The notes below the pieces were generated by a model. The model saw nothing but the letters and a program-made list of their open reading frames with translations, was not told the origin of the DNA and searched no databases. Shown here piece by piece: positions 1 to 6,736 of a stretch of 10,720 bases of DNA. The position numbers and the translations under genes are program-made. The first letter of the stretch is position 1, and every line of letters starts with the position of its first letter. Origin of the DNA: Deltaproteobacteria bacterium (lineage in GTDB: Bacteria; Desulfobacterota; Desulfobacteria; Desulfobacterales; ETH-SRB1); the NCBI GenBank assembly GCA_019309665.1, contig JAFDFV010000040.1, positions 1 to 10,720 of the forward strand. Direction: 5' to 3'.

Positions 1-17
1 ATAATCTTGACCAATTC

Positions 18-41
18 AAAAAGCGCAGTTTATAGCCGTGC
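18..41 (-). terminator. possible weak terminator after the metal operon
   Basis: On the minus strand a short stem (GCACGG pairing with CTGCGC, one mismatch and one G-T pair, 7-nt loop) is followed directly by five T residues. It lies 14 nt after the stop codon of the last gene of the operon, where a terminator is expected. The stem is short and imperfect, so the call is weak. Confidence 0.3.
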
Positions 42-54
42 AAAGTATAGTTTA

Positions 55-1007
55 TCAATAAACTTTTTCTTCACATTTTTTGTTCCCAAAAGCTTTAGCA
101 ATAATCTCAAGATTATTGCGTATACTTTTTAAATACCCATCAGGGTCAATCCTGCCTTCTTTGTCTAAAGCCGGATCCATCGAATTGAGCACTACCAATT
201 TTGCTCCGGCATCCATTACAGCCCGGATTATTTCAGGCTTTGGTTCCCATTTGTGAATTACAACTTTAATCTTGTCCTGTTGAAGTCTTGTCTTCAGATT
301 GGATAGATCTTCTTCTGTCCAGTAGAAGTCATCTTTTAAGAAATAGCCTGCTACATGGAGGTTCAGGTCATTTGTAAAGTAGGGAAAGACATCTGTCAGG
401 CCAAATACTTCAAGCGATTCCAGTTCTGCAAATACGTTTTCATATTTAAGCCTGAGCCTGAAAAGTTCTTTTTTGAAAGTAACCAGATTTTTGTCAATCA
501 CCGGAGCATTTTTTGGGCTGAGGCGTTTCAGATCTCCGGCCATGATGCTGAGCATTTTTGAGGCATTTGAGAGGCTGAGCCAGATGTAGGGAGAGATAGT
601 TTGATGATGTTTACGGAGAGATTTACCTGTTTGTGTACCCGGCAAAAGAGAGCAGCTATCCGGAACTTCAAGAATGGAAACACCTGTGAGGGCAGGGTCA
701 AGATATAAAGTGGGTCATGTTTCCATACACTCCTGATCGTAATAACCGCATCAGCCCTTGCAGCATAATCTTTAACTTCTTTTTCATGCTTCTTGAAATA
801 CTGTCCAAGTCTTCCCATGGGGTATCCGGCCGGACCCAGGTTGCTGACTTTTATTGATGTGCCTTTGGTCAGGATACTTGCAAAGGAATAAGTAGACTGA
901 AGACAGGCAAGCACAAGCGGACACTCCTGGCTTGCCTGTCCGGATGCTCCAAAAAGGACAAATATATTAAAAACAAACAGAGAAAGCACAATACCAACAT
1001 GTTTCAA
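55..1007 (-). pseudogene. second metal ABC transporter substrate-binding protein, broken by internal deletion and frameshift
   Basis: This is a periplasmic binding protein for a divalent-metal ABC importer, of a ZnuA-related subfamily different from the intact znuA at 3232-4185. The N-terminal half (about 1007-700) has a signal peptide, a typical first-lobe segment ending ADAVITIRSVWKHDPLY, and then loses frame. The C-terminal half continues in another frame from about 699, beginning DPALTGVSILEVP and running through SPYIWLSLSNASKM, LTDVFPYF and VVIHKW to the stop. Family members, as I remember them, carry some 15-20 more residues between DPLY and this point. The lesion is therefore a deletion with length 1 mod 3, not a single-base slip. 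The start is TTG at 1007, with GAGGAG at 1020-1015 seven bases upstream; an ATG at 1073 would translate a dispersed repeat. No full-length product can be made. Family assignment is from remembered homologues; the metal is unknown. Confidence 0.85.
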
Positions 1008-1020
1008 TTTATATCTCCTC
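1005..1020 (-). promoter_or_regulatory. ribosome binding site that fixes a TTG start
   Basis: GAGGAG (1020-1015), a 7-nt AT-rich spacer, then TTG (1007-1005), which opens a signal peptide (MKHVGIVLSLF...). The only in-frame ATG upstream (1073) would place the hairpin repeat inside the coding region and lacks a good Shine-Dalgarno sequence. Confidence 0.65.
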
Positions 1021-1043
1021 TCAGGGTTCGAATCGCCATGATT

Positions 1044-1069
1044 AGGGCGAACACAAGATTCGCCCCTAC
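1044..1069 (-). repeat. dispersed hairpin repeat, one arm (copy 2 in this window)
   Basis: Read on the minus strand, the 26 bases start GTAGGGGCGAATC and end GTTCGCCCT. They match each 26-base arm of the full palindrome at 8927-8987 except at two or three central positions. The arm folds on itself (GGGCGAA with TTCGCCC). The sequence on its 3' side (1021-1043) only faintly resembles a second arm, so this copy looks truncated or decayed. It lies in the gap between the small secreted-protein gene and the broken binding-protein gene. Confidence 0.85.
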
Positions 1070-1399
1070 TCAATCCGTTTGGTCAACTGCGAGATCGAAT
1101 TCTGCATTATGACCTTCCGACGCGTTGAGCACTATTCTCAAATCCGTGCACGCCGGCAATTTAAAAGCGAATTTGCCTTTTTTATCGGTTTTACCGGACA
1201 TGATCAACTTTCCGTAGTTGTTAAAGACCTCTATTTGAGCATGAACCGCTTTGTTTCCGTTCGAAAAGTAGCTTTCGGTATAGACTGTATCTCCTTCCAC
1301 CCAGGCAAATACGTGCACCTTGTGACCCCACGCTGAACTTGCCGTTAACAGACAAAAAACTAAAACAACTCCGACAAAAAACAATCTTTTAATCTTCAT
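1070..1399 (-). CDS. small secreted protein of metal operon (carboxypeptidase-regulatory/DUF4198-like)
   Basis: A 109-residue exported protein. Residues 1-25 form a signal peptide (MKIKRLFF, hydrophobic core, then SSAWG), giving a mature protein that should begin HKVHVFAWVEGD. The rest looks like one beta-sandwich domain with GKLIMSGKTDKKGKFAFKLP, the turn pattern of carboxypeptidase-regulatory-like and DUF4198 domains seen in proteins beside nickel, cobalt and zinc transporters. It is clearly related to the 106-aa protein at the operon's other end: both have GD, AV, I-V, GK, a DKK followed by F-F-P, and a late His. The start is ATG at 1399 with GGGGAGGA just upstream; an in-frame ATG at 1438 has no such site. 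It lies 45 nt after znuB. A periplasmic metal-binding or chaperone role is inference from context. Confidence 0.75.
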   Translation of the reverse strand: MKIKRLFFVGVVLVFCLLTASSAWGHKVHVFAWVEGDTVYTESYFSNGNKAVHAQIEVFNNYGKLIMSGKTDKKGKFAFKLPACTDLRIVLNASEGHNAEFDLAVDQTD

Positions 1400-1444
1400 G
1401 ATATCCTCCCCAAGATTTTTCAAAAGGAAACACCTCAAGCTGAA

Positions 1445-2353
1445 TCATATTTTCCCAAGCGCTGGGTAGGCCCGTTTCAACCACATTATTGCAGTTGTGA
1501 CAGCAAAGAAAAAGGCTGCAACCAGTATAATGGCTCCACCTGATGGAACCGGTATCTCCAATTCCATCGGAACAACAATCCCGATAACACAACTCAATGT
1601 GGAAAAGGTGGCGCTGTAAAAGAAAAAACCTCTCATTGACCTGCTCAAGTTGCGGGCTGAGGCCGCGGGTATAACAAGCAGTGCTTCCACCAGGATCGCT
1701 CCGATGATTTTTACTGAAGCTACAGTGATTATGGTAACCATGAGGATAAAGAGATAGTCGAGAAAGATCACCTTTATCCCTCGTACACGGGCAAGGTTAG
1801 GATTAAAACTGGAAAGAACCATCCGGTTATAAAAGCCCAACCCACAGAATATACAGATAAAAGAAATTACAAACAGAACATTCAGATCAAGCTCGTTTAC
1901 AGTGAGGATCGAGCCAAAAAGGACATTGTCCAGGACGTGAACATTTACCTTGGCAGTCACATAGAGCAGGATACAGGCACCGATCGCCAATGAGATACAG
2001 AGGAATACGGCAATCAGGGTGTCAGTAGTCATTTTTGTTCTATTCTTGGTGAATACCATGGCCATTCCAAAAATGATGCAAAAACTGAACAATGAAACGT
2101 ATGGAGAGGTATAAGGCTCTCCCAGTATGATTCCGATAGCAACACCTGTAAGCGCGGCATTTCCAATCGCCTGGGAAAAGAAAGCAAGTCTCTTTGTGAC
2201 AACCAGTGTGCCGATACCGCCGAGCACCGGCCCCAGGATAAGGGCAGCTACAAGAGAATTGAACACAAATGCGTATTTGAGCGACTCCGGCAGCCAGCCG
2301 GACTCTGCCAGGCGCTGCACAACCGGCATTATAGAATTGTAGATATTAACCAC
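1445..2353 (-). CDS. znuB: metal ABC transporter permease, ZnuB/ABC-3 family
   Basis: Inner-membrane permease of a zinc/manganese-type ABC importer, forming the channel driven by the ATPase encoded upstream. The 302 residues are mostly hydrophobic segments, with the family features LVVTKRLAFFSQAIGNAALTGVAIG near the N-terminus and GAILVEALLVIPAASARNLSRSM in the second half, the latter matching the conserved loop that contacts the ATPase. Length is normal or slightly long. The start is uncertain: GTG at 2353 gives the longest form but has little upstream Shine-Dalgarno. AGGTGG at 2355-2350 overlaps that GTG and is about 20 nt from the next ATG (2329). The 145-nt gap to znuC is unusual for this packed operon and is filled with repeats. 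Metal specificity cannot be read from the sequence. Confidence 0.9.
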   Translation of the reverse strand: MVNIYNSIMPVVQRLAESGWLPESLKYAFVFNSLVAALILGPVLGGIGTLVVTKRLAFFSQAIGNAALTGVAIGIILGEPYTSPYVSLFSFCIIFGMAMVFTKNRTKMTTDTLIAVFLCISLAIGACILLYVTAKVNVHVLDNVLFGSILTVNELDLNVLFVISFICIFCGLGFYNRMVLSSFNPNLARVRGIKVIFLDYLFILMVTIITVASVKIIGAILVEALLVIPAASARNLSRSMRGFFFYSATFSTLSCVIGIVVPMELEIPVPSGGAIILVAAFFFAVTTAIMWLKRAYPALGKI

Positions 2354-2366
2354 CTTTTTGATTTTC

Positions 2367-2493
2367 TATAGACTTTCAGATAAATAATTTCACTGTGTTA
2401 TCAGTCGTCGACGTATAACTAATACGCCTTCCTCCTTCTGGCCTTGTGAAATTAATTATCTGAAACTCTATACGACGTACAAATCAGTACGCC
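2367..2493. repeat. compound inverted/direct repeat between znuC and znuB
   Basis: Element A (2367-2393, starts TATAGACTTTCAGATAA, ends TTTCAC) is repeated in inverted orientation at 2446-2472 with 25 of 27 bases matching, so the two can form a 27-bp stem around a 52-nt loop. Element B occurs twice in direct orientation, at 2409-2428 and 2473-2493. Each B is a small hairpin: CGTAT-AACTA-ATACG (2412-2426) and CGTAC-AAATCA-GTACG (2476-2491), so the fifth base pair differs but pairing is kept. The order is A, B, A inverted, B. It could be a short MITE-like insertion with terminal inverted repeats, or an operon-internal RNA structure affecting znuB expression. Confidence 0.85.
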
Positions 2494-2498
2494 TCACT

Positions 2499-3230
2499 TC
2501 ATGGCCCGGTGCTGGTCGTGCCAAAGGCCTGAAAGACTCTTTCCGTTGTCAGGACTTCATCCGGAGTTCCTGAGAAAAGCACCTGTTTATGAATACACGT
2601 AACAGCATCAGCCATCTGTTTAACCTGCTTCAAGTCGTGATTTATCCAGACCATAGTAACTTTCTGTTTTTTCAAAACAAGGATGATTTCCTCAATGACC
2701 CTCGACCCGACACTGTCTATCCCTGCGCCCGGTTCATCAAGAATCAAGAGATCGGGAAACGGAATAAGCGCTTGGGCAAATAAGACCCGTTGCATCTCAC
2801 CGCCTGATAACTTTCCCAGTCTCCGTTCTCCTTTGGTATCCATACTGACCAGCCGAAGGGCATTATTTATGATATCCTTATATCTTTTCCTTGTACGGAT
2901 AAATGCAGGCATGTTCTGGCAAATCATTGTCATGAAGTTATTTACCGTAACCGGAAGTGTCCGATCAAAATCGAGCACCTGGGGCACATATCCGATTGTT
3001 GTTCCACCTGTCCAATTGATCTCGATGCGGCCGGTATGAGGCATTTGCCCGAGTAGCGAAAGGATAAGGCTGGTTTTCCCACCGCCGTTCGGCCCGATAA
3101 GGCAATGCATGTCTCCTGCCTTCACGGTAAAGCTTACGTCTTGCAGGATAGTGATATTACTCAGGCTGAGACCGACCATCTCAAAGCATATGGACGGCCC
3201 GCGAGGCGGGTCCTCATTTTTTGTAAGCAT
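2499..3230 (-). CDS. znuC: metal ABC transporter ATP-binding protein, ZnuC-like
   Basis: Cytoplasmic ATPase that powers the ZnuA-ZnuB metal importer. The 243 residues show all ABC motifs: Walker A GPNGGGKT (46-53), Q-loop glutamine in YVPQ (84), signature LSGGE (141-145), Walker B LLILDEP (161-167) with the catalytic glutamate, and the switch histidine in WINHDL (198). This is the usual size for the family. The start is ATG at 3230, one base after the znuA stop codon (3234-3232), so translation is probably coupled; GAGATG overlapping the end of znuA serves as a modest ribosome site. A longer in-frame reading upstream would overlap znuA and is not needed. Function as a metal-import ATPase is firm from context; zinc versus manganese is not resolved. 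Confidence 0.93.
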   Translation of the reverse strand: MLTKNEDPPRGPSICFEMVGLSLSNITILQDVSFTVKAGDMHCLIGPNGGGKTSLILSLLGQMPHTGRIEINWTGGTTIGYVPQVLDFDRTLPVTVNNFMTMICQNMPAFIRTRKRYKDIINNALRLVSMDTKGERRLGKLSGGEMQRVLFAQALIPFPDLLILDEPGAGIDSVGSRVIEEIILVLKKQKVTMVWINHDLKQVKQMADAVTCIHKQVLFSGTPDEVLTTERVFQAFGTTSTGP

Positions 3231-3231
3231 T

Positions 3232-4185
3232 TCACATCTCTTTCTTTTTACCAACCGCATCCCCGGCATCCGGATCAAGTTGCCTGCAGGCATCCATCAA
3301 GGCAATGGTCAAAATGTCAAGGTTGAATTTCATCTCTTTTTCGAATTTTTTGACTGTATAATCCCCCCCGGTGATATGAGAGAATGCGTAAAGCCTTATA
3401 CTTGTGGCTTCTTTAATTGTGTCTACATATTTGTCAGGAAAGTGCATCTCAGAAAAAACCACATCCACACCTGATTTTTCAATGAGATCAATAGTAGCCC
3501 GCAACTGACTGGCAGTCGGTTTTAACCCGTGCCTCGGTTCTATTACCGCTGTAACTTCCAGGCCGAATTCCTGCAAAAGGTAGCTATAGCCGCCATGGAT
3601 AGTAGCGCAGCGAAAATCAATATCCGGCAGATCAGCTACTCTTTTCATATACTCAGCCTTCATCCGGCGCAATCTTGATGCATAGTTGCGGGTATTTTCC
3701 CGATAGATTTGAGCGTTTTCCGGATCAAGCTTTGTCAATTCGGCGCAAATATTATATATTTGTTGTATTGAGGTGGTTATGGATACAAAAGTGTGGGAAT
3801 CGACTATCTTGTCGGCGGGGTCGGTTCCAGGTATGGGGATAAGGGCAACTCCCTTATTTGCGTAAATAATATCGAGTTTGTCCTTCATCCTGGCTGCCTC
3901 GATAATCTCAAAGACAAATTCATCGTGACCGATTCCGTTTATCACGATTGCATCCATTTTCATTACTTTTTTTATGTCATTCGGTTTAGGCTCGTAGCTG
4001 TGAGGGTTGAATCCGGCCCCTATCAGCGGCACCACATCTGCCCTATCACCCACTATATTTTTCACAAAGCTGTAATATGGATGTAAAGTAATTCCGATAC
4101 AGAGTCTTTTTTCCGCAATTGCGGGATTAGTTCCACCTGAAATTATAGCCAGCATAAATAACATGATTAACAATAGTCTTTGCAT
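3232..4185 (-). CDS. znuA: zinc/manganese ABC transporter substrate-binding protein, ZnuA-like
   Basis: Periplasmic metal receptor (cluster A-I, ZnuA/TroA family) that hands a divalent metal to the permease. The 317 residues start with a signal peptide (MQRLLLIMLFMLAIISGG, cleavage after PAIA), then two lobes joined by the usual long helix. Likely ligands are His62 in NPHSYEP, His131 in DSHTF, His197 in TIHGGYSY, and an acidic ligand near SEMHF or in HITGGDY. There is no long His-rich loop of the kind seen in many zinc-specific ZnuA proteins. I chose ATG at 4185 because GAGG (4198-4195) lies nine bases upstream; the ATG at 4200 overlaps that ribosome site and has none of its own. It precedes znuC by one base and follows the DUF6162-like gene by 45 nt. 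Confidence 0.92.
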   Translation of the reverse strand: MQRLLLIMLFMLAIISGGTNPAIAEKRLCIGITLHPYYSFVKNIVGDRADVVPLIGAGFNPHSYEPKPNDIKKVMKMDAIVINGIGHDEFVFEIIEAARMKDKLDIIYANKGVALIPIPGTDPADKIVDSHTFVSITTSIQQIYNICAELTKLDPENAQIYRENTRNYASRLRRMKAEYMKRVADLPDIDFRCATIHGGYSYLLQEFGLEVTAVIEPRHGLKPTASQLRATIDLIEKSGVDVVFSEMHFPDKYVDTIKEATSIRLYAFSHITGGDYTVKKFEKEMKFNLDILTIALMDACRQLDPDAGDAVGKKKEM

Positions 4186-4197
4186 AGTGCCTATCCT

Positions 4198-4224
4198 CAT
4201 AGACTTTCAGATAATTCATTTCAC
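4198..4224 (+). repeat. third copy of repeat A, just upstream of znuA
   Basis: The 27 bases match element A of the znuC-znuB gap: ATAGACTTTCAGATAA shared at the start and ATTTCAC at the end, with about three differences. It has the same orientation relative to znuA as the 2367-2393 copy has to znuB, ending right at the ribosome site. There is no inverted partner nearby, so it is a solo copy. Confidence 0.8.
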
Positions 4225-4230
4225 AACATT

Positions 4231-4863
4231 TTATCCTTTTATCCGTTTCATCTCATCATCACCTGTATACGGGATAACCTCTTTCCATCCCATTATAGCC
4301 AGACTGCGTACGCTCAACTTTTCAGGGAAATCCACAGCAGTTTCGCCGGAATACCATATTTTAAATGGCTCCTCATCGTGTTCCGGCTCTCCGATCTGGT
4401 AGTCTCCTTCTGTGCTGTGGTTATGCAGCAGGACAAGCAAAAAAGAGCCTGAGATATCAGAAATGGACGGTTTCCCAAGATACGCTGTTGCATGTATCAT
4501 ATCATTGTTTAATATCTTTTGTGTCCAGATAAGTTTTCCGCTCATGGCCCATGCACGATCATGAGCAAATGGAGGCATAAATCGCTCTTGCAGGTCTTTC
4601 ACTGAGAGCCACGTTCCCTCATTATTGTCGTGGGCAGCATCAATCTCCATGGCTGCGGTATAGAGGGCGACAAACGTCCCCTGCTTGAAACTGTTAAGAT
4701 CTTTGTACCCGCTTATCTGGTATTCGAACAGAACCCTTTCAGGTTCAGCTTTGGTCCTGTGCATAATGCAGATTGCTGCCACTGCAATAACGACAGCAGT
4801 GGTCAAAACAAAATACAGGCCCTCACGACTTGAACCGGCCGGTTTTACTACTTGTGTATGCAT
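4231..4863 (-). CDS. membrane-anchored periplasmic protein of metal operon (DUF6162-like)
   Basis: A 210-residue protein with one membrane helix (about residues 15-34, GLYFVLTTAVVIAVAAICIM) after a short cytoplasmic tail, and a soluble domain outside. It resembles the DUF6162 family, which as I recall occurs beside metal ABC transporters; this is from memory, not from a search. No catalytic motif is visible. A cluster of His and acidic residues (HNHSTEGDY, GEPEHDEEPF at about 145-165) could bind metal, but that is inference. The ATG at 4863 lies one base after the stop of the AAA ATPase gene (TAA-T-ATG), so the two are probably translationally coupled. znuA follows after 45 nt. The position suggests a part of the metal importer or an assembly factor, not a stand-alone enzyme. 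Confidence 0.7.
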   Translation of the reverse strand: MHTQVVKPAGSSREGLYFVLTTAVVIAVAAICIMHRTKAEPERVLFEYQISGYKDLNSFKQGTFVALYTAAMEIDAAHDNNEGTWLSVKDLQERFMPPFAHDRAWAMSGKLIWTQKILNNDMIHATAYLGKPSISDISGSFLLVLLHNHSTEGDYQIGEPEHDEEPFKIWYSGETAVDFPEKLSVRSLAIMGWKEVIPYTGDDEMKRIKG

Positions 4864-4864
4864 A

Positions 4865-6316
4865 TTAGAATCGAAGGATGTTCCGGATTGATTTTAATAA
4901 GTCCTCATAGATGTGTTTGATTCCCTCAGAAGGACTTTTCTTATTGAGACCCTTTTCCAGTGACGTCAAAAGTGTTTGTATCTCCTCCTTTTTCGCCAAA
5001 CGCATCGCTACCTCAAGATACCGCAGTTCTCTGCGCGCGTTTGTTCCCACAGTAGAGGCGTTCTTACCTTCCAGTAATATTGTGCTCCGGGAGAGATATA
5101 TCTGCTCAATCTCAGAGTAAGTATAATAGAGAATGAGGAATCGGATGAATATTTCACTCATCTCTCTGTTCTGCTCTGAATTCATCTGGTACCAGTAACG
5201 GAAGCTGGTTGCGGAAAGCCGATATAGCGCCCACTCATCTTCCTTGATTAATTTTTCTATCTCTTTGACAAAACCGGTCGATTTAAGTCTTTGCAGGTGG
5301 GCTGTCACTTCATCGGTCGACATATGAATATTTCGGCCAACTTCCTCAGGCCCAAGAAACTCAGGTCCCTGTGCAAAAGCCACCAGGACTTTTTCCTCCT
5401 GAGCAGTCAACTGAGCCATGCATGACTGGAAATAGGGTGTGAGATCCTCCAGCAGACTGAAAAAACCGGCTTCCACGTTCGTTATGTTTGCATCCGAATT
5501 CCGGATAAGGACGTAGAGCATTATCAGCAAGCGGGGATTTCCTCCTGCAAGTGTGTATATCGCTTGAGCCCTGTTAGTTCTTGTCTTAAGTTTCTTTGCA
5601 AGCGCGGTGCGTCCTTCCTCAGCGGCATACTTTATCAGCAGTTCAGTTGATTCCTCAAGACTCAATTCATCAATTACGTCGACCCGGAAAAGCCTACAGA
5701 GAGGATGATCCTTGTCTGTTGTCTGTTTAAAAAAGGCGGCTGAGGTGGCAATCAGATAGAATATGTCCTCATTCATCAAAAGATCGGCCAGCCATCTTTC
5801 GTCCGGAAGCCTTTTTGTTATGCGATCTCCGATAACTCGATCTGCATTTTCCAGTAATATCAAAATTTTTCTCTGATTCTTCTCTGTCCATTCGAGCAAA
5901 AAAGACTTAATCTGATTTGCGGCCTTCTGGTTGCTTGACTCTCCATCCGTAACCTCAAGTAATTCCCTGAGTCTCATGGCATCATCAGATAATCCCTCTT
6001 TTTCCAGTTCTTCACCGGAAAGCCTTGTCACTTTCTCCATGAAGTCTCTAAGCGTAATAATTCCTGCTGCCTCCTCAGGAAAAGAGACAGGTAGCCATTT
6101 TGCCATTAAGAGCGAGGAGCTTTTTATCTTGTGGTGAAGTAATGCAATGATGTGACTCTTCCCGATACCCCGAGGACCGATCAAAAGCTGGTGCTTAGGT
6201 TGTCGTGATTTTTGTTCAATGCCGGCGAGCAAGGTTGATAAGAGCTTATCACGACCCGTTGCCGTTCTTTCCAAAAAACAGGGATCCTGCCTTGATGGTG
6301 TATAGGGATGGTACAT
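4865..6316 (-). CDS. AAA ATPase with C-terminal winged-helix region
   Basis: A 483-residue cytoplasmic P-loop ATPase. Walker A is GPRGIGKSH (47-55). Walker B is ILILLENAD (151-159), where Glu-Asn replaces the usual Asp-Glu, as in some Orc1/Cdc6- and STAND-like ATPases. A sensor-1-like YLIATS (187-192) and GGNPRLL (258-264, a lid/sensor-2-type motif) follow. Residues about 302-355 (LTAQEEKVLVAF..., STDEVTAHLQRL) look like a winged helix, and the tail is helical. No transmembrane segment or secretion signal is seen. The ATG at 6316 lies 11 nt after the stop of the upstream small gene, with GGAG overlapping that gene's end. It is coupled to the DUF6162-like gene. Its job in a metal-uptake operon is unknown: a metal-responsive regulator, or a motor acting on the envelope partner, are both possible. 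Confidence 0.75.
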   Translation of the reverse strand: MYHPYTPSRQDPCFLERTATGRDKLLSTLLAGIEQKSRQPKHQLLIGPRGIGKSHIIALLHHKIKSSSLLMAKWLPVSFPEEAAGIITLRDFMEKVTRLSGEELEKEGLSDDAMRLRELLEVTDGESSNQKAANQIKSFLLEWTEKNQRKILILLENADRVIGDRITKRLPDERWLADLLMNEDIFYLIATSAAFFKQTTDKDHPLCRLFRVDVIDELSLEESTELLIKYAAEEGRTALAKKLKTRTNRAQAIYTLAGGNPRLLIMLYVLIRNSDANITNVEAGFFSLLEDLTPYFQSCMAQLTAQEEKVLVAFAQGPEFLGPEEVGRNIHMSTDEVTAHLQRLKSTGFVKEIEKLIKEDEWALYRLSATSFRYWYQMNSEQNREMSEIFIRFLILYYTYSEIEQIYLSRSTILLEGKNASTVGTNARRELRYLEVAMRLAKKEEIQTLLTSLEKGLNKKSPSEGIKHIYEDLLKSIRNILRF

Positions 6317-6327
6317 TGTTTTTACTA

Positions 6328-6648
6328 CTACTCCGTAATCTCTGAGCCTAGTACTGTCACGGTATGCTCAAAGCCTGCATCAAGGATAACCGTATATTCG
6401 TCTGAAGGCTTATTGAATTTGAATTCGCTTTTTTTATCCATATATCCTTCAACTAGTATTTTTCCATTGGCATCTACCACTTGTATTCTTACACCAACAG
6501 CCGAGGAACCATCAAGAAATCCACCCTCGCAAAGAATAGTTCCATCCCCATTATCCAAACACGAACAAAAGGGTGTATGTGCAAAAGCGTATGAGGTAAA
6601 AAAGAGACCTAAAAGCATGTATACAAGTAATAGTTTGGTTTTTTTCAT
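6328..6648 (-). CDS. small secreted Cys/His protein, first gene of metal operon
   Basis: A 106-residue exported protein. The signal peptide is residues 1-23 (MKKTKLLLVYMLLGLFFTSYAFA) with an AFA cleavage motif, so the mature form should begin HTPFCSC. His24, Cys28, Cys30 and Cys40 sit close together and could form a metal site. The remainder is a small beta domain (VRIQVVDANGKILVEGYMDKKSEFKF, then DAGFEHTVTV), recognisably related to the 109-aa secreted protein at the far end of the operon. The start is ATG at 6648, with GGGGG a few bases upstream. It is first after the promoter, with a leader of about 68 nt. A role in periplasmic metal capture or delivery is inferred from context and these residues; no enzyme motif is seen. 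Confidence 0.75.
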   Translation of the reverse strand: MKKTKLLLVYMLLGLFFTSYAFAHTPFCSCLDNGDGTILCEGGFLDGSSAVGVRIQVVDANGKILVEGYMDKKSEFKFNKPSDEYTVILDAGFEHTVTVLGSEITE

Positions 6649-6677
6649 TGCCGTACCCCCATGTTTTCAGAGATGAG

Positions 6678-6709
6678 AAAGTTATTACATCCAGGTTCGC
6701 AATAACTTT
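6678..6709 (-). promoter_or_regulatory. inverted repeat in the leader of the metal operon
   Basis: Perfect 9-base arms (AAAGTTATT at 6678-6686 and AATAACTTT at 6701-6709) around 14 bases. They lie between the predicted transcription start (about 6715) and the first ribosome site, so the transcript could form a hairpin here; the pair could also be a second protein-binding site. The stem is AT-rich and has no following T-run, so it is not a normal terminator. Confidence 0.5.
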
Positions 6710-6716
6710 TGTGAGT

Positions 6717-6736
6717 TGTTAATTTATAAAATAACA
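6717..6736. promoter_or_regulatory. candidate Zur/Fur-type operator over the metal-operon -10 box
   Basis: A 20-base near-perfect palindrome (TGTTAATTT on the left, AAATAACA on the right; one mismatched symmetric pair of ten). It covers the -10 hexamer of the promoter facing the metal operon. The half-site TGTTA...TAACA resembles the E. coli-type Zur box (TGTTATA-TATAACA) from general knowledge. The position would block RNA polymerase, fitting repression when metal is plentiful. The regulator itself is not in the window. Confidence 0.6.

Noticed and set aside
49..64. Palindrome AGTTTAT-CA-ATAAACT over the last stop codon of the metal operon
   Set aside because: AT-only short stem with a 2-4-nt loop and no T-run on the transcribed strand; probably chance in AT-rich DNA.
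1389..1592. 67-codon open frame overlapping the znuB 3' end and the next gene start
   Set aside because: It is out of frame with ZnuB, Cys-rich nonsense in translation, and lacks a ribosome site.
2338..2353. Certain start codon for znuB
   Set aside because: AGGTGG overlaps the GTG at 2353 and is too far from ATG 2329; neither start is well supported, so the longer form is given with a caveat.
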